A stretch of DNA of 45,737 nucleotides, taken from Rhizobium leucaenae USDA 9039 (lineage in GTDB: Bacteria; Pseudomonadota; Alphaproteobacteria; Rhizobiales; Rhizobiaceae). Positions within the stretch are counted from its first letter, which is position 1; the number at the start of each line of letters is the position of its first letter. Shown piece by piece: positions 33,930 to 42,887 of this stretch. A program made the translations under genes and the position numbers. The notes beneath the pieces were generated by a model, which saw only the letters and a program-made list of their open reading frames with translations, had not been told where the DNA came from and ran no database searches. The DNA is taken from contig NZ_AUFB01000030.1 of the NCBI RefSeq assembly GCF_000426285.1, positions 1 to 45,737 on the forward strand. Reading direction: 5' to 3'.

Positions 33930-34928
33930 ATGGCAATCACCTTGGACCGGACAATCGAGCAGAAGCAGCATAGCTGGCTGGCTGCCATTTTGGCGAGCCA
34001 GACCTTTTGGGTGCTGATCGCCGTCATTCTCGCCTGTCTTTTCCTGTCCTTTGCGACGGATTCCTTCGCGACGGCCAAGAACCTCTATAATATCACCCGA
34101 AATGTTACCTTCGTTGCCATCATCGCTCTCGGAATGACGATGGTCATCATCACCGGCGGTATCGACCTGTCGGTCGGATCCGTGCTCTGCCTGTGCAGCA
34201 TGGTGCTCGCGGTGGTCATGCATGCCGGCTACAGCATCGAGGTCGGCATCGCGGCTTCGATCGGCACGGCGCTTCTGATCGGCGTCTTTAACGGCCTACT
34301 GATCGCCTATCTCGGCTTTCCGCCCTTTGTCGTCACGCTGGGCATGCTGTCGATCGCGCGCAGCATTGCCATGGTCGCCTCCAACAACACCGTGGTTTTC
34401 CAGTTTGGACCGGATCACGACAAGCTGCTGGCGCTCGGCGGCGGTGCCTGGCTTTTGGGCATTGCCAATCCCGTGATCTACATGATCGTACTGGCGCTAA
34501 TCACCGGCTTCCTGCTGCGCTGGACCAGGTTCGGTCGCTATATCTTCGCGATCGGCGGCAATGAGCACGCGGCAACGCTCACGGGCGTGCCGGTCAGGAA
34601 GATCAAAGTTGCCGTCTACATGATATCCGCCCTTTCAGCAGGGCTCGCCGGCATCATTCAAACGGGCTGGCTTGGCGCCGTCACCACCAATATCGGTGCC
34701 GGCATGGAACTCCAGGTCATTGCCGCCGCCGTCATCGGAGGCGCCAATCTCGCCGGAGGCGTCGGCACCGCCTTCGGCGCGCTGATCGGGGCTGCCTTGA
34801 TCGAGGTGATCCGCAACAGCCTCGGCCTGCTCGGCATCAATGCCTTCTGGCAAGGGACCTTCATCGGCGGAGCGATCGTGCTTGCCGTCCTCTTCGATCG
34901 GATCCGCAATTTCCGACAGAGCGAATAG
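33930..34928 (+). CDS. Sugar ABC permease (RbsC/FrcC-like)
   Basis: A 332-residue membrane protein, about nine hydrophobic segments. GGIDLSVGSVLCL and ATLTGVPVRKIKVAVYMISALSAG are the conserved CUT2 permease motifs; GGANLAGGVGTAFGALIGA is the typical third one. It partners with the ATPase at 33153 and the divergent binding protein. Confidence 0.88.
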   Translation: MAITLDRTIEQKQHSWLAAILASQTFWVLIAVILACLFLSFATDSFATAKNLYNITRNVTFVAIIALGMTMVIITGGIDLSVGSVLCLCSMVLAVVMHAGYSIEVGIAASIGTALLIGVFNGLLIAYLGFPPFVVTLGMLSIARSIAMVASNNTVVFQFGPDHDKLLALGGGAWLLGIANPVIYMIVLALITGFLLRWTRFGRYIFAIGGNEHAATLTGVPVRKIKVAVYMISALSAGLAGIIQTGWLGAVTTNIGAGMELQVIAAAVIGGANLAGGVGTAFGALIGAALIEVIRNSLGLLGINAFWQGTFIGGAIVLAVLFDRIRNFRQSE

Positions 34929-34959
34929 CCGGAGATTGACGGAGCCCATCACCGGAAGA

Positions 34960-35124
34960 TTGATCTTCGGAATTGATTACGTGCCGTCCCTGATCCTGAC
35001 CCCAGGCGCGATTGTCGCGGTGTTCCGCTGCAAGGCCGGTATTCTGACAGTCCTCGCCGCCTGCTCAATCCTTGGGCTGGCCTATGCATGGGGTCGGTGT
35101 AGAGAACGCAATCGCGAGCAATGA
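34960..35124 (+). pseudogene. C-terminal remnant resembling ChrA chromate transporter
   Basis: After the permease stop a frame without a start reads IVAVFRCKAGILTVLAACSI then LGLAYAWG, ending at TGA 35122-35124, overlapping the MFS ATG (ATGA). A hydrophobic ending with FRxKxGI...GLxYxW resembles the last helix of ChrA. The overlap with the MFS gene suggests both came as part of one former operon. Only about 50 codons remain. Weak. Confidence 0.4.
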
Positions 35125-36326
35125 GAGAGATGCAAGGCATTCACCCGGCTACATGGCTTCTCGCTGCGCGCTCTTTGCGCGACTTCGGCGACGCCTTCGT
35201 TGCTATCCTGTTGCCGGTCTATCTCCTTGCTCTGGGCTTCTCACCTCAGCAAGTCGGCGTCATCGCCGCGGCGTCTCTCTTTGGCTCTGCACTCCTGACG
35301 ATCGTCATTGGATTTCTTGGTGCACATCAAGATCGTCGTGGCTTGCTGCTGGCCGCCGCCAGCCTGATGGTCGTGACTGGTCTCCTCATGTCGATGGTCA
35401 ATAATTATGCACTGCTCCTGGTGATCGCGCTTGCCGGAACGATCAATCCGTCGGCGGGCAGCGTGAGCATCTTCGTGCCACTTGAGCATGCCGTGCTCGC
35501 TGGCGAAGTGGCCAGTCTCGATCGAACACGAATGTTCGCGCGCTACAGCCTCGTCGGGGCGCTAGCAAGCGCCGTTGGGGCGCTGGCCGCTGCAGTACCG
35601 GAACTTATGGCCGGATTTGGGCTGGCGCAGCTGACCGCCATCAAGCTGATGTTCCTTCTCTATGCCGTCGTTGGCGTCCTGGGCGGCGTTCTTTATACTC
35701 GCATCCCCCCTGGTCCGGCGGGGCCCGCACCAACCAAACCGGCGGCACTTGGACCTTCGCGCGCCATCGTCTTAAAGCTAGCAGCTCTCTTCAGTCTTGA
35801 TGCCTTCGCTGGAGGTTTCGTGGTCCAGTCGCTGCTCGCCCTGTGGCTGTTTGGGCGATTCAATCTTTCGGTTTCCGAGGCTGGCGTGTTTTTCTTCTGG
35901 ACCGGTGTGCTCTCGGCGTTCTCATTTCCAGTCGCTGCATGGCTATCGAGTCGGATTGGGCTCATCAAAACCATGGTGTTTACCCATATTCCGTCCAGTA
36001 TCGCCTTAGCTCTCGCTGCATTCGCGCCCACTTTGCCGTTGGCGCTCGCTTTGCTGCTCATTCGAGCCGCGCTGTCGCAGATGGATGTGCCGACCCGCTC
36101 TTCCTATGTGATGGCGGTCGTGTCGGAGGCGGAGCGTGCAGCGGCGGCGAGCTTCACATCGGTACCGCGAAGCCTTGCCGCAGCGGCGAGTCCCGCGCTC
36201 GCCGGCGTCCTCTTCGCTGCATCCTTTCGCGCTTGGCCGCTTCTCATCTGCGCCATATTGAAGATCACATACGACCTGCTACTGTTAGTCCAATTCCGGC
36301 ACCTCAAGCCACCTGAGGAATCCTGA
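35121..36326 (+). CDS. Major facilitator superfamily transporter
   Basis: A 401-residue protein with about 12 membrane spans. N-half motif A-like FLGAHQDRRG at about 68-77 and DRTRMFARYSLVGALASAVG at about 133. In the C-half there is FFFWTGVLSAFSFPVAAWLSSRIG and DVPTRSSYVMAVV. Such genes often follow chrA in chromate-resistance loci, in agreement with the remnant in front. Substrate unknown. Confidence 0.8.
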   Translation: MREMQGIHPATWLLAARSLRDFGDAFVAILLPVYLLALGFSPQQVGVIAAASLFGSALLTIVIGFLGAHQDRRGLLLAAASLMVVTGLLMSMVNNYALLLVIALAGTINPSAGSVSIFVPLEHAVLAGEVASLDRTRMFARYSLVGALASAVGALAAAVPELMAGFGLAQLTAIKLMFLLYAVVGVLGGVLYTRIPPGPAGPAPTKPAALGPSRAIVLKLAALFSLDAFAGGFVVQSLLALWLFGRFNLSVSEAGVFFFWTGVLSAFSFPVAAWLSSRIGLIKTMVFTHIPSSIALALAAFAPTLPLALALLLIRAALSQMDVPTRSSYVMAVVSEAERAAAASFTSVPRSLAAAASPALAGVLFAASFRAWPLLICAILKITYDLLLLVQFRHLKPPEES

Positions 36327-36467
36327 GCGTAACCCTCGCCTCAGTGGATAGTTCATCGGTTTCCACGCGATAAGCTTAGAATTATTCTGTCGCAGCAAAT
36401 AGCTGCTGGCAGCTAGCCGGCTTTAACTCGCAATATTTGTCCGCCAAACCTCCCCATATCGCAGGCT

Positions 36468-37415
36468 TCACGTCGGAGATTTCTGGCCTCCGGCGACGGT
36501 GATCACTCCGACGATGATTAGGCCGGTTAGCAGCAGGCGGATGCCGGCACTGACCCCGAACGTGTTGAGCATGGTCAAAAGCAGTACAATGAAGAGCGCC
36601 GCACCCCAGACACCCGGAACGTTCGCCTTCCCGCCCGCAACGGAGGTTCCCCCAATCACCACCACCGCGATCGATGCCAGCAAATACTCGTCGCCGATAT
36701 CGACATTGGCGCCGCGAAAATAGCCCGCAAGCAAGGCGCCGTTCAAACCTGCCAATGTGCCCGATAGCGTGTAGGTCAGGAACCGAACCCACCCGACATG
36801 AACCCCCGCCAACCAGGCAGCCCGAATGTTTTGGCCGATCGCGAGGACGGAGCGACCATAGATCATTTGTCGCAGAGCGACGGCTGCGCCGAGCGTAAAG
36901 GCCGCGGTCAGAATCGCGAGCAGCGGAATGCCAAGGATTTGCACATTGGTAAAGGCAGCAAAGCCCGGTGGTGGCTTGATCTGCAATCCGCGACCAAAGC
37001 TGATATCGATCGACTGGATGATGAAGCTCGCCGACAGAGTGGCGATGATCGGCGGAATGCGCAATGCCCAGATCAATAGATAGTTGGCAACCCCGATTGC
37101 CGCACCGCTGGCGAGCGCTGCCAGAAGCCCGATCGCAATCATATTGTCCTGCCCATCCATGACTTTCATCGCGATCGCGCTGGCAAGACCGATATTGGCC
37201 GGCAGTGACAAATCGACATTACCGGGTCCCAGGGTGATGACGAACATTTGACCGATGCCTGCAATCACCATGAAGACTGCGAGCGACAATGCTGCTGTTA
37301 TCATACCTCCAGCGCCGTAGCCGCCGGTGAAAATGATCGTGACAAGCCATACTAGCAATGCGCCGATAAAGGACCATATCCACGGCTGTGCTGTTAATGC
37401 CTTGATCTGCTGCAT
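36468..37415 (-). CDS. Sugar ABC permease (CUT2 type), second of two in the operon
   Basis: ATG 37415 (315 residues) with AGGAGG upstream; the longer frame to 37499 overlaps the preceding gene. Motifs: ITLGPGNVDLSLPANIGLA, IGQNIRAAWLAGVHVGWVRF, GGTSVAGGKANVPGVWGA. The substituted GGIDLSVG motif (GPGNVDLSL) is notable. It is last in the operon after a second, distinct permease, 5 bp apart, so the channel is probably a heterodimer. Confidence 0.87.
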   Translation of the reverse strand: MQQIKALTAQPWIWSFIGALLVWLVTIIFTGGYGAGGMITAALSLAVFMVIAGIGQMFVITLGPGNVDLSLPANIGLASAIAMKVMDGQDNMIAIGLLAALASGAAIGVANYLLIWALRIPPIIATLSASFIIQSIDISFGRGLQIKPPPGFAAFTNVQILGIPLLAILTAAFTLGAAVALRQMIYGRSVLAIGQNIRAAWLAGVHVGWVRFLTYTLSGTLAGLNGALLAGYFRGANVDIGDEYLLASIAVVVIGGTSVAGGKANVPGVWGAALFIVLLLTMLNTFGVSAGIRLLLTGLIIVGVITVAGGQKSPT

Positions 37416-37420
37416 GGCGT

Positions 37421-38398
37421 TTATGCCTCCTTCCGGCTGATGAGCACGCGCGCAGCAAGGACGATGATCAGGATCGCGCCATTCGCCGCGACCTGCCAAT
37501 CAGGTGGGATATGCATAAAGGTCAGCAGCGAAGAGGCTGCAAGCGCGAGCGTCAGTGCGCCTATGACCGCACCGATCGGCGAAACCCGCCCGCCCATAAA
37601 TTCGCCTCCGCCAAGGATGACGCCTGCAATCGCCAGCAGTGTGTAGCCGTTGCCGATGTTTGCATCTCCCGAAGAGGTGATGCCGATCAACGTCATGCCG
37701 GAAAGAACTCCGAAGAGCCCGGCCAAGGCAAACAGAGTGACCTTGGTCCGCAGCAGCGACCAACCGGCGCGACTGAGCGCAGCGGGGTTACCGCCAGAGC
37801 CCCGCAGAATGACCCCATAGGACGTGCGCATCAATCCGAAATGCACCACAACCGCGATAACAACGGCTGCGACGATCGGGAAAGGTATGAAGGGTGGCTT
37901 GAAGGAGGTGATCGCCTGCAGCCATTCCGGCGCTTTGCCGCCCGGCTTTGGCAGAACCAGAATCGCAAGCCCTTGCCAGATGAAACTCATTCCCAGCGTG
38001 ACGACGATCGAAGGCAGATTACGCAGATGGATCAACGCACCAAGCAACGCGTATATCGCAATGGATCCCAACAGAACGGCCGCGCCGAGAAGCGGGGCAT
38101 CTCGCAACCATGTTGCCGTGACACAACCGACAAAGCCGACGAAGGTCCCGATGGACAGGTCCAGCTCATTGCCGGCAATGACGAACATTTGCGCAATTGT
38201 CGCAAGTGCAATGGGAATTGCAAGGTTCAGCATCAGGCTGAAACCAAAATAGGAAATGGCGCGCGGATTAAGCCAGGCTATAGCGATCAGCACCAGCGCC
38301 AGCGAAAGCGCCGGCAGAAGCGCTCGCAACATGCGCGCTCGGCTGGCAGACCCTCTAGCTGCGGTTCTGAACGCGGTCTCCGGATTTACAGTCGTCAT
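37421..38398 (-). CDS. Sugar ABC permease (CUT2 type), first of two in the operon
   Basis: A 325-residue membrane protein with about nine hydrophobic segments. Motif FVIAGNELDLSIGTFVGFVG corresponds to the conserved GIDLSVG element, and GNPAALSRAGWSLLRTKVT to the coupling loop. Its ATG comes 1 bp after the stop of the ATPase. Confidence 0.87.
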   Translation of the reverse strand: MTTVNPETAFRTAARGSASRARMLRALLPALSLALVLIAIAWLNPRAISYFGFSLMLNLAIPIALATIAQMFVIAGNELDLSIGTFVGFVGCVTATWLRDAPLLGAAVLLGSIAIYALLGALIHLRNLPSIVVTLGMSFIWQGLAILVLPKPGGKAPEWLQAITSFKPPFIPFPIVAAVVIAVVVHFGLMRTSYGVILRGSGGNPAALSRAGWSLLRTKVTLFALAGLFGVLSGMTLIGITSSGDANIGNGYTLLAIAGVILGGGEFMGGRVSPIGAVIGALTLALAASSLLTFMHIPPDWQVAANGAILIIVLAARVLISRKEA

Positions 38399-38399
38399 G

Positions 38400-39908
38400 T
38401 CATCGAGCCTCCTCGAAGGAGGACTGGATGATCTTCTCTTCAGTTAACTCCTCGCGCCGCAGATTGGCGACGATATGTCCCCCCTTGAAAACATAGATGT
38501 GATCGCAATTGTCGAGCTCCTCCGTTTCTGTCGTGTACCAGACGAAGGTCCTGCCCTTGCGCGCTTCTTGCCGAATCAACTCATAGACCTCGAGTTTCGT
38601 ACCAATGTCGACGCCGCGCATGGGATCATCCATCAGGATGATGTCTGCGTCCGAACCGAGCGCGCGTGCAAAGAGCGCCTTTTGCTGGTTGCCGCCGGAA
38701 AGGGAGAGAATATTGTTGTTGAGATCGGGTGTGCGGATGTTGATCCTCTTTTGCCACACTTGCGCGAGTTCCGCTTCCTTCTTGGCTGAAATCAGCAATC
38801 CCTTGCGCAGCCGCGAAAGCGAGCGAATGCCAATATTTTTAGCAATCGACCATTGTGGAAAAATGCCATCCGACTGCCTGTCGCCTGCTACAAGGGCGAC
38901 TGGCGCCGTCACTTCGACTCTCGTCTTCCGACGCCGGCTCGCCGCCCTATAGATGTCAAGCAGGAGATCGGTCTGACCGTGTCCTGCAAGGCCTGCAAGA
39001 CCGATGATTTCCCCCGCATGCGCTATGAGCTCTGTGCCATCACGTTGCCGCGCCGCCCGAGCTCTCACCCGAAGCGCGCCAACCGCCATTTCGTCGGCTT
39101 GAACTTCGGCTGTAACCTTCTCGCGGCGCTCCGCGCCGCCCATAGTCGCGACCAGCCTGTCGCGGTCAAAGGCTTTCGCACTATCCGCAGCAACGACCTT
39201 GCCGTCGCGCATAACCACGATGCGATCGGCATTCTGCAACACTTCGCCGAGCACGTGGGAAATTAAGATGCAGCTACCGCCGCCGGCTACGAAACGGCGG
39301 ACGAAGGCAAGCAGTTGTCCGGCAGTGTGCGCATCGAGCGAGGACGTCGGTTCATCCAGAATGACGAGGTTAAGCGGATTCTCGGAAACGGTAAAAGCGC
39401 GCGCGACTTCCACCATCTGTCGCCGGCCGAGGGAAAGATCCGAGACGATATCCGATGCGTCGATGCCGTGATCGGGAAAAATCTCGTCCAGTTTGGCACC
39501 GATCAGTGCGGCGGCGCGACGATGCCAGCCAAATCCCCGCAGCGACGGGTGATTGATGCGGGTATTTTCCGCCACGGAAAGATTAGGGCACAGCGACAAC
39601 TCCTGAAACACACAGCGTATTCCAAGGTTCTTGCCGCGGCCGACGGTATAGTTATCCTCCGCGATATCGGAGATTACTATTCCACCTCGATCCAGTTGCA
39701 TCGTTCCGACGACCATGTGCACCAAGGTCGACTTTCCGGCACCATTATGGCCGACAAGCCCGACGCATTCGCCTCGTCCAACGGCAAAGTCTACTCCATC
39801 CAAAGCGCGAACGGCGCCGAAATGCTTTTCGGCGTCGTGCAGCTTGATGAAGGTGTTGCGATTGTCAGCCAGCACCGGGATATCCGAAGGCCTCATAATA
39901 GATGGCAA
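38400..39908 (-). CDS. Sugar ABC transporter ATPase, two-domain (RbsA/MglA-like)
   Basis: A 502-residue protein. Domain 1: Walker A GHNGAGKST, signature LSLGRRQM, Walker B LVILDEPTSSLD. Domain 2: FGLAGHGQTD in place of the usual Walker A, LSGGNQQKALFARALGSD and ILMDDPMRGVDIGTK. As in this family, the second Walker A is degenerate. It drives the operon's two permeases. Confidence 0.88.
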   Translation of the reverse strand: MPSIMRPSDIPVLADNRNTFIKLHDAEKHFGAVRALDGVDFAVGRGECVGLVGHNGAGKSTLVHMVVGTMQLDRGGIVISDIAEDNYTVGRGKNLGIRCVFQELSLCPNLSVAENTRINHPSLRGFGWHRRAAALIGAKLDEIFPDHGIDASDIVSDLSLGRRQMVEVARAFTVSENPLNLVILDEPTSSLDAHTAGQLLAFVRRFVAGGGSCILISHVLGEVLQNADRIVVMRDGKVVAADSAKAFDRDRLVATMGGAERREKVTAEVQADEMAVGALRVRARAARQRDGTELIAHAGEIIGLAGLAGHGQTDLLLDIYRAASRRRKTRVEVTAPVALVAGDRQSDGIFPQWSIAKNIGIRSLSRLRKGLLISAKKEAELAQVWQKRINIRTPDLNNNILSLSGGNQQKALFARALGSDADIILMDDPMRGVDIGTKLEVYELIRQEARKGRTFVWYTTETEELDNCDHIYVFKGGHIVANLRREELTEEKIIQSSFEEAR

Positions 39909-39925
39909 AGATCAAAACTGCTCCA

Positions 39926-40939
39926 TCACTTGATGTTCGCCTTGATCGCTTTGATGGCATCTTCCTGTGAATATTCCTTGCTAGCGACGCCGCCGACCGG
40001 GATGTCTGGAAGATACTTTTCAAAGTCATCCTGGGTAAAGGCGAGATAGGGAACGAGTAGGTCGTGCGGTATATCCTTGCGGCCATCGAGGACCTGTTGG
40101 GCCACCCAGAAAGCCAATGTCGATACGCCAGGGGCAATCGACGCGGACCATGTCCTATAGCCGTCCTTCGCTTTCTGCTCCTTCCAGTATTCCAGCTCGT
40201 CCTGGCGATTACCCATGATGATCGTCGGGCGCGGCTTGCCGGCGGCAGCAAAGGCCTGCGCAGCGCCATAGCCGTCGCCGCCCTGAGTGACGACGCCGAC
40301 AATATCTGGCAATGACGGCAGTACAGTTGCGACCGCCTTCTGCGCCGTGGTCTGATCCCAGTTGCCTGTCACCGAGTTGACGATCTTGAATTGCGGATTG
40401 GCCTTGACGCCCTCTTCCAAGCCCTTGTGGATGGCGGCGTCGATCGAGGTGCCGGCAAGGCCGCGGATCTCAAGCAGATTGCCGCCATCCGGATGAATCG
40501 CCTTCATCTGCACGATTTCTTGTTTGCCCATGTCCTCGAAGTCGACGACCACCCTATAGGCGCAGGGTTCGGTCACGATGCCGTCGAACGATACCACCAC
40601 GATGCCAGCGTCACAGGCCTGCTTGATTGCGCCATTCAAGGCATCGGGCGAGGCCGCGTCTATGACGATGGCGTCATAGCCTTGCAGGATGAGGTTCTGG
40701 ATCTGGGCTGCTTGCGTCGGCACTTCCTGGTCCGCAGTAGTGAAGACATCGGCGGCAGCGACGACCTTGTCGGCAACGGCCTTCTTGGTGACGATGTCGT
40801 AGCTCTTCAGCATCGCCTGCCGCCAGGAGTTGCCAGCATAGTTATTGGAAAAGGCGATCTTCTTGCCGCTGGTATCGGCAAGAGCCGTGCCGGAAGCAAG
40901 CGTAGCGGCAAGCACACCAAGAATGAATAATTTACCCAT
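39926..40939 (-). CDS. Sugar ABC transporter substrate-binding protein (CUT2 type)
   Basis: A 337-residue protein with signal peptide residues 1-21, then GKKIAFSNNYAGNSWRQAML, the first strand of a PBP1 fold. Next come VIDAASPDALNGAIKQACDAG, RGLAGTSID and GVVTQGGDGYGAAQAF. GGGAGG precedes ATG 40939. It is first gene of the operon. Ligand unknown; the two sugar-type importers in the window are only distantly alike. Confidence 0.87.
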   Translation of the reverse strand: MGKLFILGVLAATLASGTALADTSGKKIAFSNNYAGNSWRQAMLKSYDIVTKKAVADKVVAAADVFTTADQEVPTQAAQIQNLILQGYDAIVIDAASPDALNGAIKQACDAGIVVVSFDGIVTEPCAYRVVVDFEDMGKQEIVQMKAIHPDGGNLLEIRGLAGTSIDAAIHKGLEEGVKANPQFKIVNSVTGNWDQTTAQKAVATVLPSLPDIVGVVTQGGDGYGAAQAFAAAGKPRPTIIMGNRQDELEYWKEQKAKDGYRTWSASIAPGVSTLAFWVAQQVLDGRKDIPHDLLVPYLAFTQDDFEKYLPDIPVGGVASKEYSQEDAIKAIKANIK

Positions 40940-41542
40940 TTCGATCCTCCCTTGAGTAATTGACTTCTCTCAATTTCCTTCAGCCATCGGCTCCTCTTCC
41001 GATTTTTCGCGATCAGCGATGCTAAAGGCACCCTCGTCCCGGATCAATTGGTACACCCATTCGCCGGTTTTCCTGCTCAGAACCGTCTCAAACCCGATAC
41101 GCGCATCTCAGCCGAGATTGAGAACTCAACGGTAATATACAGGCTCTTCAGGTCGTCGTCACCGAATGCGAAATCACGTAAAGTTGCGGCGCGTGGAACA
41201 CGTCGAGGACGTTGCTCATAGGACTTGAGACGTGAATGCCGTCAGGACCGCAGCAATAGTTCTACTCTCCGGCTCTGACAGCTCGCCATGCAGCGCGACC
41301 CCGCCTCAATCAGAACACCGCACTACGCATGTGATCACCGGCAGAAGGTCCCAATTTTAATCTCCCGCGTCATCGCCTTCGCGACAGTACTCATCGGCTC
41401 CCTCATCTCGCCTCGTCGCCATGGATGCGAATGCTCCGAGTTACGTTTTGGGCGCACCGCTCGCGACGATCACAGTCCTGCGCATTATCGGCTTCGTGAC
41501 CACCTGCCTTTTGAATGGCTATCGCCAGGGAACTAGCACTGT
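40940..41542. other. Region of decayed coding sequence upstream of the sugar operon
   Basis: No intact gene. On the minus strand 41077-41199 reads DFAFGDDDLKSLYITVEF in a frame with no start, resembling the C-terminal FGGxDLxTLYIT motif of SMP-30/gluconolactonase proteins. Adjacent stretches on the same strand in other frames also look partly coding. The pattern is of an eroded gene with frameshifts. The promoter of the sugar operon must lie near 40960. Confidence 0.35.
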
Positions 41543-41635
41543 TTATGAGGTTGAGAACACGACCGCGAATATGGCGGCCCAGAAAAGAGCAGACATTTCG
41601 GCGGCCAACAAAAAGCCAATAGCTCTATCACTCAT
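41543..41635 (-). CDS. Possible 30-aa hydrophobic membrane peptide
   Basis: ATG 41635 follows GGAGGAG with a 5-base spacer and the frame ends at TAA 41543-41545. The 30 residues are one membrane span (IGFLLAAEMSALFWAAIFAV). The strong ribosome site in an otherwise decayed stretch supports a real small protein. No family is known to me. Confidence 0.45.
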   Translation of the reverse strand: MSDRAIGFLLAAEMSALFWAAIFAVVFSTS

Positions 41636-42067
41636 GGGGATTCTCCTCCGGCTACCTCCAGTACCCAAGCGCTACTATAATGGGGAATAAACTTTTCACT
41701 ACCCAGTCACTCGGAAAAGTTCACTAAGGCGGCGGATCATCCGACAACAGCCGGAAATTTGCGATGAAGATGTCCAATTATCAGGCCGATCCGAAAAGCC
41801 GAAGTCCGCCCCATACGCAGTCACAACCGTGTTTGGCAGAGTATCAGTGAAACATAGCAGGATGAGGTGAGAACAAGCGGGCGAAATCAACCTTGCCAGT
41901 CGCTGGAAGCTCATCGTCACCCGCGCTACGTTTTTTATGTCTTCGGTATGGACAGGTGGTGACGGGTGCAGTTGAACGGATCCGAACCGGCACCCCGACA
42001 TTACTGGAGGTAGGCAATTCCTTTAAAATATGGCTACCTGGTACCACCAAAGTCGGCTAAGGCCAAT
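41636..42067. other. Intergenic stretch without a supported gene
   Basis: Open frames on both strands have low-complexity products and no convincing starts. No promoter, repeat or RNA was recognised. Confidence 0.4.
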
Positions 42068-42600
42068 TTAATGCCGCGTAGACTTCGCAAGCCGGCGCTC
42101 TATCAGCAAGCTGATGTGGGACATGTAGAAACAGAAGAAGAAGTAAATCAGCCCAGCAAATAAGTATGCTTCGGCGTAGTAGGGGCGCCAAGTGATATCG
42201 AGGACCGCAGTTCGCGTCGTATTCAGAAGATCGAAGAGCCCGACGATGATAACAAGCGTAGTATCTTTGAAGACCTCGATAAAGGTATTGACCAAGGGCG
42301 GGATGACAATCCGAAAGGCCTGAGGAAGCACGATGAGAAACGTCGTCTTCCAGTATCCCAGACCCAGGGAAGATGCTGCCTCAAACTGGCCTCTTGGAAC
42401 GAGCTGGAGTCCGCCTCGAAAGACCTCGGCAATATAAGCGGCGGTAAACAAAACGATCGCGATCATTGCCCTTTCGAGGCCGCCGATTACCATGCCGGCT
42501 GGCAAAAACAACGGAAGCATGATTGACGACATGAACAGGACCGTAATGAGAGGCACGCCGCGTATCGTCTCAATGTAGATTGTGCAGATCGTCCGTAGCG
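42068..42600 (-). pseudogene. Amino-acid ABC permease (AapM-like), 5'-truncated
   Basis: The frame reads ...LRTICTIYIETIRGVPLITV, then FMSSIMLPLF and the EAA loop RGQFEAASSLGLGYWKTTFL, ending FCFYMSHISLLIERRLAKST. This is the C-terminal half (about 170 residues) of the AapM/AapQ group, which are normally 380 or more. A stop codon lies upstream near 42626 and no good start exists. Another hydrophobic fragment on the same strand at 42626-42766 (ATVAILSAILSFSAFIRAF) may be more of the same decayed gene or another. No ATPase or binding protein accompanies it. Confidence 0.7.
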
Positions 42601-42790
42601 ATCGGGGCGCTGGGAGGCCGCTAGGTCAAGTTTCGCTAGAGCAGCACATGGAACGGCGTGAGAACGCGCGGATAAAGGCACTGAAGCTAAGAATCGCGCT
42701 GAGGATCGCGACCGTCGCTCCGGCAGGCCAGTAATGGTGCTGCTTCGAGGAGGCGGAACGACGCTACGCGGCGTGCCACAATGATCTCAG

Positions 42791-42814
42791 CGGGAAAGTC
42801 TCGACACTTTCCCG
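42791..42814 (-). terminator. 9-bp perfect hairpin downstream of the RTX gene
   Basis: CGGGAAAGT (42791-42799) pairs with ACTTTCCCG (42806-42814), loop 6 bases, 74 bp past the stop of the secreted protein. No T tract; may be a Rho-independent-like end or an mRNA 3' hairpin. Confidence 0.4.
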
Positions 42815-42837
42815 ATTGAAACATCGCTATGGCGTCG

Positions 42838-42858
42838 CGGCGCGCCCGAGACGCGCCG
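42838..42858 (-). terminator. GC-rich hairpin just after the RTX gene stop
   Basis: CGGCGCG (42838-42844) pairs with CGCGCCG (42852-42858), loop 7 bases, 29 bp downstream of the stop. Likely works with the next hairpin to end transcription. Confidence 0.45.
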
Positions 42859-42887
42859 CTTCGAGATTGGGAGCCGACGGAATGGCA

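Noticed and set aside
37511..38431. 306-codon plus-strand frame opposite the sugar permease
   Set aside because: It mirrors a strongly supported permease gene, the product is polar and repetitive without motifs, and there is no ribosome site. High GC creates such antisense frames.
41421..41690. 89-codon plus-strand frame opposite the 30-aa peptide
   Set aside because: Lacks a ribosome site; the opposite strand has a much better one. Kept as non-coding.
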